This document shows, one piece after another, positions 23,752-36,789 of a DNA stretch of 64,000 bases. The notes under the pieces were generated by a model. The model was not told where the DNA came from, ran no database searches, and saw nothing but the letters and a program-made list of their open reading frames with translations. This stretch comes from Paraphysoderma sedebokerense. Taxonomy: Eukaryota > Blastocladiomycota > Physodermatomycetes > Physodermatales > Physodermataceae. Both the position numbers and the translations under genes were made by a program. The stretch spans positions 310,001 through 374,000 of the forward strand of contig JAHLJZ010000001.1 in assembly GCA_025602915.1 (NCBI GenBank), given 5' to 3'. The number at the start of each line of letters is the position of its first letter. Within the stretch, counting starts at the first letter, position 1.

Positions 23752-26700
23752 ATGAATATACAGTCTCCAGAAAATATACTGAACCAGGACATTGAATTTG
23801 AACAGGAAATACATTGGTTTCTCGCTAACTGTCATCAATCCGCCATTCCGCATGTCGTCAATCCCTCATACCCGCCGGAAAACTTGAATGACCATTCAGA
23901 ATCTGTTCATTACTTCGACTCAAACATCACAGAACTGTCACAAGAGAAAACTACGCTCAAATATCTGAATCATGGAGACCTCACCAAGGACGAAGCAAGT
24001 CCAGACTTCACTGCGACGCTAGAAGGTATCGTTGACGATTCGATTGCTGCTGCAATTGTAGACGGAACAGCAGACAGCACTATCAAAAACTTGTCAGATA
24101 AGTTTCTGGATAGGATCATACAAGATAGATTTGCAGAGGCACACCAACTGGATAAGGCAACAACAACGAGTTTTGAAGAGAGGTGCGGGTCGCTCTTCCA
24201 CGTCGTTCTAAGCATTTGGGAAGCGGAAAGTTAACATTTTGAGCTTCCGGAGATAGTTTTGTGGAAGAATCTCAATCTGTCAGTGAATCGAACGCAACAT
24301 CAAGCATTGCTGAGGCGAACGCGGATGAATCACCAGTAGCGACAGCTCTCCCGGAGGGCACTCAGGATGCCAGTTCTATCAGATTGCAGCAATTATATGA
24401 TAATGCATTAGATATGCTGAAGCAAGCTCAATCCGATATTGATAATCTTCATGAAGAGCTTAGGCAGAGTAAGTCGCTTTGCCGACAGGAACGACTATCT
24501 CGCGAAGAAGACGCGCAAGTGTATCGACAAATCATCAAAGTATGTCGATAAATGACTCGACATACTAATCAGAATTGTTAACTTTGCCCGTCAATTTATA
24601 GAAACTGAAAAGTCAAAGGGAACCGCACCAAACTAGCGAAGCAGGAGATACTTGTAAGCATTTCTATGAGTCTGGTACAGTTCATTTAGAGTTGGATATA
24701 ACGCACCAGTTATCAAGCTTATTCCAGAACGCACGAAGATACATCAAACGTTACTCAACCCAGCCAGTTGCATGTTTTAGTTGATCGACTTAGAGTACTC
24801 ATTCAAAAATGGGTTCGTTGATTGCATAGAAACATGAACAGTGATTATTCACTTACATAGTCCTCCAGAGCGAGACAGAGGTGCAACTTGAAGGTGGTAC
24901 TCCGAATGTCGCCGCCCTTATCCACCAACTTCGGACCAAAATAGATGAACCCGTGGAAGCGACGGTAATGCGGTATCAAACTTTGGCGGCACATGAATTA
25001 GAGAATAATATCAGTTTCAGGAATCTGCAACGATCATTGATACGGTAGTCGATATGTTTTCAATCATGTTTGATGATATACAAACTTCATCAAGTTTACG
25101 CGAAACTATGTCAAATGAACTCACGAAAACGACGTCAAAAGCCGCAGAAATGACGCTGAAGTATCAAGTTGCTGACCAAAAATTGCGCAAATGTCTCGAA
25201 AAGAAGAGCAAGATCAAATCCGAACTTTCTGCACAACTACAAAAATACGAGGAAGAACTTCTTGCACTACCGGCCAAGCGCGAAACCGTGGAGGCAGAAA
25301 ACGTTTGGTCCTTCCTTTGATAACGATATCAGTCGTAGTGTACTCACATGAATCATATATGTATCAGGTGGAGCTTCGAATCAACTTAGAAGAAGCGAAA
25401 TCCGAAATTCGAAATCTCCAGACAATTTCGAGTATCATGAATGACACAACTGAACAAAGCGTAGCCAAATTGAAAAAGATCATCACGGAGGTACGAGTCT
25501 CTAACGTAGATGGTTATCTTAGATGAGACTGATTTGTTTCATTAGGATGCCACGACGTCTGCAATGTCGGATAGTTCAAGCTCAGAGCTGTCAACCTCGA
25601 CGAATGTAAGTTTTTGATGAAGCTGAAAGTGAAACAATGGAGAATGACATTTCATCTTGAATCTAGATTCTACGAAAGGATACGATCAAGCAACTTAATA
25701 TTCATCAGCAGCTTCAAATATTGGAAAGTCAGGTTGTGCTGTATAAAGAACGATTTGATCGTGAGAGACAAAGATTGATGCTGAAGATAGCAAAGCTAGA
25801 ACGGTAAGATTGGAATTCACATTTTCTACAATATTCCTATCAATTCATATTTTAACAATTGGAATAGGGAAAAGCAGATATTGAGCGCTGAACATTCGGA
25901 GGCCAACCTTAAGTCAAAAAAGCAGTACGTTGTGTTATGACTGCATATGAACGATCATAGATATTGACACGGTATGGGGAACTAGGGAAGCCAACATTGA
26001 ACATCTGAAAGCTACAATTGCAAGTCTTACGGAAAAAATTGACGAGAAGGACGAAGCGCTTAATTTTGCGGGAAGCGAATTGAAGACAATGGTATTTTAT
26101 GAGTTGGCGTCTTCTATTCATTGATGAAGAAGTTATGATAATAATACCTAACTGCTTTGTGCATATTTTTGTAGATGCAAGAGCTTCATGTTCGGAAAGA
26201 AGCGATTGAATCGTTGGAGCGAACAATATCAAGGCTCAAAGGGGACTGTCAACGAAAGGTATTCGTTCAATCTCATTTAAGGATCCCTTACCAAGATAAT
26301 GACACTATTGTATTGGGGCGATCCCTTAATGCAGGATAAAGTGGTAAAGTCTCAGAAATTGCGTGTAAATCAATTGTCGCGAATGAAGGAAAATTTGGAG
26401 TCCACTAGTACAGATTTGGCTCAGAAGTTTCATCAGCTATCGTAGGTTCTTCTACCTCTGTGCTTGAGAAACAGCCTAAATGTTTACTTCGGGGTCTCTC
26501 GCAGTGTAAGCTGTGCTAGCAAGGATACAATGATTGAGAATTTGAAGCGAAAGACCGAATCGTTGGAAGCGGATAAAGAAAATACGATGACGACGGAAGA
26601 AACAGAAAATCTGCGGAAGCAATTAGCATCATTGAAAAAAGAAATATCTCGGAAGAACACGCGAATATCCGCACTTTCGTCACAGATTGAAACGTTAAAG

Positions 26701-27379
26701 CAGGTACGTCCAACAATTTGCGACGTCCAAGCGTCTAACAGCGGCTAAGTTTTCATTCGTTATACAAAGACAATATCATCATCCCTTTCATCAGAACCGC
26801 AGGCGCCTTCAGCCTCCGCTCAATTACACAATTGCCGTGCAAAACTTTCCAAGCTTAACGTGCAACTCAGTAAAACACAAAACGATGCAAAGCAATACCA
26901 GCAAATGATGTCTGAATTTCAGCAGGCCCTTAACTCATTTATCAAGAAAGCTGGAGCTCGCTATGATGAATTGGTTTCAAATCGACTGGAGAAGTTAGCA
27001 CGGAATGACGACGATTTATCCGAGGAAGCAGATAAAATCGCAAGAATGGTAATGTGACTAACAGTATACTGAATATCTTCCAATCATTGACCCGATTCAT
27101 AGTATCTTGATGTTAGCTTTGACGAATTGAAGTCTTCTGTGTTCAACAAGAAAGGACCCATCCAGGGCTCTTCCACATCGACGACATGGGGCAACCGCTT
27201 GGCAAAAATGTATGTAGCTCTTGCTCACACCCTCCTACGGGTCTTCTCGAGTGAATCCGATACCTAATTGTCTTTTCAACAGACTACAGGAGCGTATAAT
27301 TCACGGCCAATTAGAAAGTCTGCTGATTGACATTGTCGAAGAGATGACACGTGTTAGCAGGGAGGGAGCAAAGATATAA
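23752..27379 (+). CDS. Long coiled-coil protein, unrecognised
   Basis: ATG 23752, stop TAA 27377-27379, about a dozen exons. Exon 1 (23752-24182) encodes an acidic N-terminus starting MNIQSPENILNQDIEFEQEI. From about 24380 on nearly every exon encodes heptad-rich coiled coil, e.g. RLQQLYDNALDMLKQAQSDI, KLRKCLEKKSKIKSEL, TIKQLNIHQQLQILESQVVL and QLSKTQNDAKQYQQMM. The protein ends LESLLIDIVEEMTRVSREGAKI. No motor, Ran-binding or membrane motif is seen. Overall length and composition are like centrosomal, cytoskeletal or golgin-type proteins, but I cannot name a family. Some internal exon borders (about 24660-25020) are uncertain. CNOT9 follows on the same strand, 251 bp from stop to ATG. Confidence 0.6.
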
Positions 27380-27630
27380 TTTATTTTATTGATAGTGTAG
27401 AACACTTAGATGGATATTAATATACGTAATAAATAGATTTGCATACTCTTAATTCAGCGGGTGAATCGAACGAGGCGCGGCGTGACTGGAAGAGGGAAGG
27501 CCAAGCCGACGGTTGCCAGCCAGGGAATTCATCATCATCAGTTGATTCCTCAAATCACTTTTACAACGATACAACACATCCCGCTATAAACACTCATCTA
27601 GCGACGACAGACAAAAATCCAAAGGGAAAC

Positions 27631-29190
27631 ATGTATTCGCAGTCGTCGCAGCCTCTGCATTCGATATACCAGAATCCCCTTGCTCATTCTCATACGCAAC
27701 ATCAGCCATCTGCTTCAAATGCCGCTTCCGCTTTTATGAATCTGAATCTGGGTTTGGGCGGCGGTGCAGACGCATTCAGTTCGTCAGCTGGGCTATCCAG
27801 TAATACGAGGACCTCCGGAGTACCTGGTATGAACAGTACATGGGGTGGAATGAACGTCGCTGGAGCCGGTGCTTCTCCGTTCGGTATTGGTGGTTTGGGT
27901 GCTGGCACTGGCATGGGGGTGGGAGGTGTCAGTGGAGTGACCGGATTGAGTAATATGTCTACTGCTGTGGGACCGATGGATGAGGACAAAGTTTATGCCC
28001 TGGTTTTAGAATTGCTGGATCCTAAAACAAGAGAAGGTGCTCTATTAGGTATGTTGATTCGACGCAGTTGCCCAAACTTCGAGCTAGTTATTACTCGAAA
28101 ATATATTGATCTTGAAGAGAAAGAGATTCTTTTCGTTAAGATTATTCAATGCAAAAGTACTAATATTTGGAATACTTTTACTTTTTTCACCTCTCAGAAT
28201 TGAGTAAACGCCGAGAACAATACGAAGATTTGGCCTTGATACTTTGGCACTCGTTCGGTGAGTTGAAAGTCAAAGTTGACTGCATTATTTCTTTATTTTA
28301 TGCCTTTGCTTACCTAGTCAATTTTCAGGTACCATCACTGTCTTACTTCAAGAAATCATCTCAATATACCCTCTCTTATCTCCCCCAAACTTGTCTTCAA
28401 CGTCGTCAAATCGAGTCTGTAATGCTCTCGCATTGTTACAATGTGTTGCATCGCATCCAGAAACTCGAGGATTATTTCTCAACGCACATATACCATTATT
28501 TTTATATCCTTTTCTGAATACTACCAGTAAATCGAGACCTTTTGAATATTTGAGGTTAACCAGTCTTGGAGTTATTGGAGCTCTAGTTAAGGTATTTTGC
28601 CCCCTCACCATGAAGTTTCACTGGAACTGCTGTATACTAAGTGTTTCCGTCTCGTAGAACGATTCGACTGAAGTCATTACTTTCCTTCTCTCCACCGAAA
28701 TTATTCCCCTTTGTCTTCGTATAATGGAAACCGGCTCTGAACTGTCAAAAATCGTTGCAATCTTCATTGTTCAGAAAATTTTGCTAGATGACATCGGTTT
28801 AAGCTACATCTGCCAGACTTACGAACGGTTTTATGCCGTTGCGACAGTGTTAAGCAATATGGTGAATAACCTCGTAGAGAGCCAGAGTGTCAGACTACTG
28901 AAACACGTAGTGAGATGTTACCTGAGGTTGAGTGACAACCCTAGGTAAATTAATTATCTCTGTCAAATCCAATCACTGTAGCGACTAATCTGTGATCTTA
29001 TATTTCTTTTTTCCGTTATGCTTGCATTAGAGCAAGAGAAGCTCTTAGACAATGCCTACCCGATCCACTCCGTGATTCCACTTTCGGTCAAGTGTTGAAA
29101 GATGACATTACTACCAAACGATGCCTGGCCCAGTTACTTGTAAATTTAAGTGACTCTGCAGTCGGCGGAGTTGGAGTTCTCGGTGTGTGA
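27631..29190 (+). CDS. CNOT9: CCR4-NOT complex subunit CNOT9 (Rcd1/Caf40)
   Basis: Five exons (27631-28048, 28198-28257, 28329-28591, 28658-28944, 29031-29190) give 395 aa. I chose ATG 27631; the open frame runs further upstream but without an ATG. The N-terminal about 120 residues are Ser/Gly/Asn-rich and specific to this lineage. The armadillo-repeat domain is almost identical to human CNOT9: [76 protein letters not shown] and [15 protein letters not shown]. It scaffolds the deadenylase complex and recruits RNA-binding proteins. Of all genes in the window this is the most conserved. Confidence 0.97.
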
Positions 29191-29601
29191 AAGGTCGAAG
29201 CGACTATCTGTTGTACAGATTAATTAGTGGTGCTGCGATGTGCAAGCTCTGTTTAGGATAACCGTAAAGGAGTACATACATGCTTTTCTTACCCATAATA
29301 CGTTACATATGACGGCCCATAATTGTTGGCCGCTCACGTTTAATGTTCGCATAGATATTTTATTTTTGATTGTATCATTAACATCAGAGTTTTTGTGTTG
29401 TTATGGTCAGCGCCATTCTTTATAAGCTGAATACCTATTTTTGTATGATCGCTTGAATATTAACAGTTTGCTCATTTTAGTTAAATTTACCTCAACATTG
29501 ACTGTGGAACGGCAGATTCACTTTGGTTAACTAACATTAACGGCATATTGATGCAAAAAAACCCCACACTTTGCGCTCCAGGAAATAATTTGACATTAGT
29601 A
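29191..29601. other. Intergenic region between convergent genes CNOT9 and ALG7
   Basis: 411 bp holding the two 3' UTRs. It is AT-rich, with no coding signal or repeat that I can support. Confidence 0.45.
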
Positions 29602-31435
29602 TCAATCATATACAAATTTTACAAGTCCATATCTCACACCAAAAGCACAAGCGTTACATAATATTTGAATGCATACTATCATCACACACAGTGTACTTTC
29701 ATGCTGTGGCCCTAACTTGATTAACAGCAAGTTCAATAACGTGAGATTATTAAATGTCACCACTTCCACCATGTCATCTGAAACTTGATCGTACTGAGAT
29801 TCGTTATTCACTTTGGATTTACTTCGTGTGCGACGTGACACTTTGGAAGGTGGATCATTTAAAGAAGACGATACAGCACTTTCAGTCCCGATTGGGATAG
29901 GTTCCAAGGATGGGGAGTCATCGGATACGTCCACGATTGATGATTTAGGAACAGTATGATAATGAACAGATATTATACGAAGGAAGGAAAAAATTGAAAG
30001 CATCAGGCGGCCCAGAGGTTTGACTTTTGATATCGGCACCATCACGGTAGAAGGGGTTCGGAGGTCAGTAGCCTCGTCGTAACTATGCGCAAAGTCAGCT
30101 GGTCGATCTCGTTAATCGAGTATAATAATGGTTTGAACTTACTTTGGTAATCGATGTCTTGGGCATGGAACAAACCGGAATAACTGAGGAAGGGAGTACA
30201 GAAAATTAAATATCTGCGGAATGAAGAAAAGGAGAACTGTCTTTGAAAAGTGACCCAGGATGGCCACCACAGCAAACGTCATTCCAGCAAAGTAGGTAAA
30301 GGTGTCCCCGACAAAAACTTTAGCTGGATACCTAAGGCCGGATATTACATTAAGCATATGGCGCCATTCAATAAAGTTAAAGGATTTTCTTACCGATTGT
30401 GTATCAATAAGCCAGCAGAGACGCCAATAAAGGGCAGTATTAAGTATAAACTAAATAGATGCGTTTCAATAGTTACAGGGTTCGTTTCGAACGCAACCCA
30501 GCCCTTAAATAGGTTTAGATATAGGAGATCGTTCAATGCAATACTGGCAGCTATGACAATACTCTGAGATACTTCAAGCCCATTGATTCCGGCCAAAATG
30601 TTGATGGAATTGGTGCAAAAGACGGCTAACATCGACATGTAAATGTAATAAAGTATCCCTTGGAGACGTTGGATGTCAGCAACAGGACCCACTCAAGACT
30701 AACAATACAACCAACCTAAATCAACGACTCTTCCCAGTAATGGCCGGAGAGGAAGAGGAACAACTACCCAAGTGATACCACATTCGATACCATAAACCAT
30801 CAGCAGAGGAAGGGACGCGATTGTCGGCAGAAGCAGCTTGTGTCTCCATCGCAAATTTAGAACATCATCGGCAAATCCCAAAAAAAGCATTGATTGCAGA
30901 GATAATAGAGCTGATAGAAATTCGCCAAACTGCAATATACAATTGGGATTAGATTGAGACGTCGATTCCATGAACCTTCGCTGTGACCGACTACTGACCT
31001 TGTGATAAGGGAATTGCCTAACCGTAGTAGTCTTAGGATCCACGGCACTTTTGTAACCGTGTAGAGTGTACCGATATTCATTCCCAGGCGATGTGTTGGA
31101 AAATAAATTGAAGAATGCAAAAGGTATGAAAAGGAACAGCGTCACAAGATACACCAAACCACATATCGCACCCATACTCTCGGGTCTGATTTGAGTTGTA
31201 ATGACGTAAGTCACCAATTAGAAGATAGCATGACAAACTGATGAAATGTAAAATATCATTACATTATTTTCCTGTCCTTCTTTCCCAAATCAGCTCCTTT
31301 TAAACCGGCCCGAATGAAGAGCGGCCCAACTGACGGGATAATACGATAGACAAGAAGGCCAGCCAGTATTGACATAACAAGTATTGTAAGGAGAGCCTCC
31401 GACGGGATGTTCGGGATCGGCTTTGTCATTGCCAT
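29602..31435 (-). CDS. ALG7: UDP-GlcNAc:dolichyl-phosphate GlcNAc-1-phosphotransferase
   Basis: Six exons on the minus strand (31435-31263, 31185-30999, 30929-30716, 30658-30394, 30331-30143, 30082-29602) give 502 aa. The match to DPAGT1/Alg7 is strong throughout: [95 protein letters not shown] and [15 protein letters not shown]. The DD pair and NxxNxxxGxNG motif of the catalytic site are present. It catalyses the first step of dolichol-linked oligosaccharide synthesis in the ER and is the tunicamycin target. An insertion of about 50 disordered, Lys/Arg-containing residues lies before the last spans. Confidence 0.97.
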
Positions 31436-31777
31436 AGTGAAAGTGTTAGATTTGATACGGAGGAATATAGAATGAGGTGAATTGGCCTCAGTGTTTGATG
31501 AATTCTGGCGTTCGTGAACTCTCTTAAATTTCGTGCAGAAACGATCTGTATCTTCACGATACTAAGTTGCCTGCGTCTGTCTGATGATTAGGAATATATT
31601 GGCGATTGACAGCTATCTAAAAGTAGTACCCTCGCTCTTTCCGAGAATCGCTCGTTGTGTCGGCCCTATATTTTTCGCTCTTGTCTGCTTTGAAATAGTT
31701 GTCTTTGATCATCCCCCTTTCGACCTTTCTGTCATTTGGGAGACCGATTGATTATTTATTCATCCGACAAGTTGGCT
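31436..31777. promoter_or_regulatory. Divergent promoter between ALG7 and the 819-aa gene
   Basis: 342 bp between start codons. I see no clear regulatory motif. Confidence 0.35.
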
Positions 31778-34424
31778 ATGCATAAACATATGAACAACAT
31801 GTTGACAGACATCTCCAATACAGAGAGCAATACAGGAATCTCTAATCGAGATAAGATTTGGCATTCCGCTATTCAAACTATGCTGTCAGCCCTCGGTATG
31901 TCGGACGAACCGAAATTCTGATCTGACTCATTTCTGAATTTTCACTTATCTTACATACGTAGAGAATGTTATGCTAGATGAAGAAAGCCTTTTCTCATTA
32001 AAATCACCGACTGAAAGTTCCCACACTCCTTCTTCTTCGAAACGGAACTCGAGCGCCAATCTGCATTCCGGTTCGTTCAGGTTTTCTAGATCAAATTCTG
32101 GAACATCGCCGGATGATATTTTGCCGAAATTCCACAACGATACTACAGGTTTTACGCTTGAAAACTTAGTAGCTTCCCCATTCAAGCGAAAAAGGGAAGA
32201 CTCTTCATCGTCACTGAACAGTAGTAATGGAGCCACGAAACTTCAAAAATTATCGTCGGAGTTCGACAAAGTCGTGAGAGTTTCAGGTAAACTGGAAGAA
32301 GAGGAATATTCTGGTGACGACATTTCTGTTTCCTCTGGCTCTTCAGAGGCTTTTCAACCTCGTCCCATCGTCACACCGAAGCAGAAATCTCGACATTCCC
32401 ATCTTAGGCAGCAACACCCTAGTACCCACCACCACCATCCTCATCACTTTTCATCTAACCATAACTATGTTGACCCTTTAGCAAATCAATTAAATGGCAC
32501 TTTCGCATTTGCGGATTCCCATTGTCACGGCGGTATAACGCCTAGCTCCTCGCCTACCTTTACGTTTTCCCCCGTGACCCAAACTCCGGTGTATCGAAAT
32601 CTCACAAAACAACAATGGATTCAGCAGCAGGCACAATTTAAAAACATTTCACCCGAAGAATTTCTGAAACAGCTGGACTGTAATCAGAAGCAACTAGAGT
32701 ATCATGTATCATTATTGCAGAACGGATGCGTTCCGTTTGATGATTATCAAGAAGTTCGAGTTTTGGTGGAAAGAATTATAGGAGCTTTGGATTGGTTACG
32801 ATCCGCACCTAGTGATGATGGTCAGATTCTTGTTGGACAAGGCATTGCTGGCGATTATCAATATAATACCTCGCTTCAGCAAGCTCTCGAAATGCTTCCC
32901 GAATGGAAAAATTTGCTTGGACGAGATGTTGAAAGAGTAATAGGATATGTTCAGGTAGTTTCTTTCAGCGACGAGTTAATTGTGCAAATAATTCATTCTT
33001 TCTCTGACAGATTGTCGAAGATATGAAATGTATCGTCTCGCAACCACTGTCTTACTTCATTCCAACTCTTCAGCAACAATCGACAGCTGTTACGCAATCC
33101 GAAACCTTAACCCGCCTACAATCATTCATTGAAGCCAAACTAAAATTATACGGAGATTTACTGAAGACTAATGGGTCACGCTGGAGGGAGCTGGGCTTCC
33201 CGATGATGGAGGACCTGTTTGTAAATCTGCGGTCTCATTTGCTCAATGCTGTGGGTGTATTCGTCGAGACCGTGGTTGAACGTTTGGAGAGTGTCACTAC
33301 ACATTTAGGAAGGGACATGCTGGATGATGGCATGGTCGTTGATTCGGGGCATGGGGCAGGAAGGATAGACGAGAATATTTCTAAGGTCAGTCACCAGTCA
33401 TCTTCCGTAGATGTATTTTCTGGCAAATAGGATTGACGCATTCGAACAGGAAATGGAATTGACCATCGCCTCTCTCCGCCTCTTACTGAGCTCACTCTCG
33501 CTGTGTGGTGGCATCCCTACTGTCGCTCAAATGGAACATCCACATTCGATTCCAACCCCGATTTCTTCGTCCGAACCTACAATCATCACACCATCTACTC
33601 TCGTTCTCTGCAAACTGCCAATCAAATTGGTCAATTTTTTCTGCGTTTTCTTAAATTATCAATTAGATCGGGTCACGCCAACAAAAGAAAAAGTGACCAG
33701 CGCGGGGAGTATTTCCCCGCGATTGTTATACTGGATCCAAAGCCTTGCCAAGGCTCTGGGATATTTAAAGGACATTAAAGATGCTCTTGGAAGTTTCTCA
33801 GCCCCTGGGTTATCCTCGTCCAATGCTCGAAATCCGCATGATCATTTGCCTCTGTCAGCTTCATCTTCATCTTCATCTTCATCCGAATATCTTGACCATC
33901 ATCATCGTATCACTCCCTCGTCTATATCAACTTCCTCCAGCATTACTGGTCTCTTTTTCGATTCGCTTGAGGATCAACTGTCTACATCCATCGTCGAAAC
34001 AACATTAAGAATATGTAGCCATATCAATAAGCCAACTTTTACTCACCCATCGACGTACACATCATCCTCGTCATTCGCAGGTAGAAATAGTGTACTGACG
34101 TCATCCGATGTAGGCGGCAGCACTACCGGTGGAGTTGGTTCGGCAAAACTTTTTCAGAGCATGATGTTATGCGTTGTCGACATTAAATTAATCAAAAGAT
34201 GTTTGGATTGGTGGCAGAATGGCTTCGGCGCACCTAGCCAATATGCTGCACTGGGTTCGACCCATACCGGAACAGGGAACGCTGTGATCAAACACTTGTG
34301 GCATCAGGCGTGTAGCCGACTGAACGTTCGTATTTCTTCTTTACGTTGTCGTCTGCCCTTTATGACGCTAACCCATATAATTCAGAGACTCGAGCAGTTA
34401 GTCGAAGGTTATGATGATAGCTAA
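31778..34424 (+). CDS. Unrecognised 819-aa Ser-rich protein with helical C-terminal half
   Basis: Four exons (31778-31895, 31963-32954, 33011-33385, 33450-34424) sum to 819 codons plus stop. The ATG at 31778 is the first in frame. The third intron acceptor was set at 33449, because the earlier AGs break the frame or would leave a 25-nt intron. Residues from about 40 to 210 are Ser/Asn/His-rich and disordered, with PFKRKRE, a possible nuclear signal, and a HHHHPHH run. From about 32590 on the protein is helical (QWIQQQAQFKNISPEEFLKQ, EYHVSLLQNGCVPFDDYQE, LEMLPEWKNLLGRDVERVIG), with a second low-complexity Ser insertion, and then ends LPFMTLTHIIQRLEQLVEGY. I cannot assign it to a family. It is divergent from ALG7. 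Confidence 0.65.
33858..33882 (+). repeat. CTTCAT hexanucleotide microsatellite in coding sequence
   Basis: About four tandem CTTCAT units encode an uninterrupted Ser run within the low-complexity insertion of the 819-aa protein. Confidence 0.7.
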
Positions 34425-34807
34425 ATTCATCAATAATTGCACTCACACAGTCATGTCCGCTTTGTGACAACTGAATATTTATTCTTATAGAACTGCATAA
34501 GTGTATAAAATTTTCAATTGTACATGATGCATGAGTAACGTTCGGAAACAAAGCAACATTGGCAGTCATTTTGCTTCTGTGTCCCAGTTATGGACGAACC
34601 CTCAATCTCGAATGAATGACTGTAGTTTTTTCAATATACTGTATTCAAATGCATTTACAAATCCAACTACCTTGCATACCCGGACAGAAAATTCTGCGTC
34701 AACATATTCAAAGAAGTGTACAATAATTACACGAGATGCACCGATCCATTATCTATCGCTCCCTTGTGAACTCCACTCTTTGCTAGATTCTGTACCAACA
34801 AGAGCAC
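34425..34807. other. Intergenic region between convergent genes
   Basis: 383 bp holding the 3' flanks of the 819-aa gene and AP-1 mu. Nothing else can be supported. Confidence 0.4.
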
Positions 34808-36789
34808 TTATAATGGATTCAATACTTTGTTGCCCGACTTAACCGGGTCCGGCATACGTAGATGATAATCTAACAGGTGGGGTTGTTAGAGTAATGTCAA
34901 AACAGCCAAAATAAGGGTTCAAATCGACGTACCTCCATTTTGGGTAATGTACCTAACCCACGGCAGCGCTTGATAACCGCTTTTTTCTACAATTTTCAGG
35001 TAACGCACTTGAATGCCAGAGATAGTGAAGTATGGGACTTCAAACTTTATCGAGATTGGTGGTCGTTTATCGGGGTCATCTTGTAGGTTGAAATGTCAAG
35101 CGTCATGAACAATAGAGAGGGGTGATCAAGCAAGTTAGCCGTATTTCGACATGCGAGTTTGTTACATAGGAGTAATGTACAAACCTGTACGAACAGTCGG
35201 TAAACCGAAGTGTGCTCTCATTAAGAATTCCTTTCCGCCTTGGAATTGCTTGATTTTCCAAACGATAGCGCTTTTTTCCGGGACATAAGACACGGAACCC
35301 ACGCTGGCCTGTTATGCGAGCTTGAGTGAATAATATTGAAATTTTGAAAGTCAAATGAGTACGTTACCTTAAATTTAGGACTATCAGCATCATCTGGAAC
35401 CGGTATGATAATCTCGACATTGTTTGCGGTCGATCGGCGTTTGAATTGAGCTTTCGCTTTAATCATGTACTCAATACGAGTGTCACTATAATTCTCGACG
35501 ACCGCTTCACACCAGATCAAAGGTTTAACCTATTGAAAAGATAATACGGGTTAAGTCTACAATGGGCAACTGGACGGTTAACTGTAGATACATACTTGTG
35601 TACCCAACCGGTAGCTCATCAATTCAAATTCACCATCAGGTGGAATAAAACTAATTGTTCGGTCATTCTCAAACCTGGACAGACGTACACACTGGTGAAA
35701 CTTGACGTCCTCCATCTCAATAGCCTTCCCTTTGCCAGCTGTCCTTCCTGAATTTTCGAAAAGTACTTTGTCGTTCAATCCAAGACGAAGCTCAGGCATA
35801 CCAGACAGATAGCATCGCATTTTGATTGCCCCCAGGATTTCTGAGCGAAGGACATTGCCGTTGGCTGACGCCTAATATTAAACAATGCAGCAGTTAGGCT
35901 ATGAATAAAAGATATTCAAGTAAATGAAGCCTGAAGCAAATTTACCAAGAGATTGATTGATTCTACAACATCCAGGAATACCTCGTTTTTCCTGTACTTA
36001 ATACCTTCAGATCTCCAAGAAACAGCATTCGTTACAGCCATCGGTGGACGAGCAGCTACTTCTAATTTGTGGGATTCTTGGGTGATGTATTCTTGCAAAA
36101 TCTTCGATTCCGTGGTTTGAGGGTATCCGAAATCCATCATTTCATCCAACAATTCATAGATAATGACGAAATTATCCCGAATGGATTCCTCCTCCAATTC
36201 TTTGAAATATTCGGTGAAAACCTTGCCAATACAATACAATCAATAACTTATTGATAAAATGCCTTGATTAATATGCACCCACCTCGCACAACTTCTGAAG
36301 GAATAAGAGAATCGTGGCAGCGTTCGAGTTCTTTCGTGTTATTGCGACAACTGTGTAAGGTACAAAACGAGCGTTAAGGAATACTAGATATTGCTTAAGT
36401 AGCTATCATTATCATCCTGGAAATCCACTGTCACTTCACCACTGGTGTCGCAATGTTATACTTCTATATCCATTTGAACAGCCTGCAAATTCAATATACG
36501 ATCGAATTCACTCATTCGCCGATATCTCCCAGGTGATGACCACTACGCGGTGTATTTTGACAAGAACCAGGAAAAAAAGGATACGGTATAAGTTGTTATA
36601 GCGAATGTAAAGGAAATTTACACCGGAAGGATCACAGATAACCGGAGTTTGTTCTGTTTCTTCCTCTTCGGCTTCAAGAATCAAAGGCATAAACTTTTCG
36701 ATTGCGGACATTGGAATATCGCCACGGTAATTTCGCGAAATAAGGACCTTGCCCTTAAGGTCCAAAATAAATACGGCTGAAGCGACCAT
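34808..36789 (-). CDS. AP-1 adaptor complex medium (mu) subunit
   Basis: Multi-exon minus-strand gene. Exon 1 is 36789-36585, exon 2 36350-36283, exon 3 starts at 36221, and the last exon ends with TAA 34810-34808. Longin domain: MVASAVFILDLKGKVLISRN and EYFKELEEESIRDNFVIIYE. Linker and mu-homology domain: SGMPELRLGLNDKVLFE, FIPPDGEFELMSYRLGTQVK, KQFQGGKEFLMRAHFGLP and ALPWVRYITQNGDY. All are near-identical to AP1M1. It sorts tyrosine-motif cargo at the trans-Golgi and endosomes. An extension of about 16 residues after the usual QNGDYxLR end (MPDPVKSGNKVLNPL) is atypical. The first intron is of the U12 type. The gene is head-to-head with a small coiled-coil gene. Confidence 0.96.
36351..36584 (-). 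other. U12-type GT-AG intron in the AP-1 mu gene
   Basis: On the minus strand exon 1 ends ...TTA TAC C and the intron starts GTATCCTTTTTTT, the GT-subtype U12 5' site. TTCCTTAAC (minus strand of 36373-36381) is the exact U12 branch consensus. The intron ends CACAG, 23 nt past the branch A. Splicing yields NNLYLVAITRKN, as in other mu subunits. At 234 nt it is about four times the typical intron length here. Confidence 0.85.

Noticed and set aside
27439-27630. Upstream open stretch in frame with CNOT9
   Set aside because: It has no ATG, so I start the protein at 27631; an unseen upstream exon cannot be excluded.
28504-28513. ATATCCTTTT, identical to a U12 5' splice site
   Set aside because: It lies in the middle of the CNOT9 exon and encodes conserved LYPFLN; no branch site or AC end follows.
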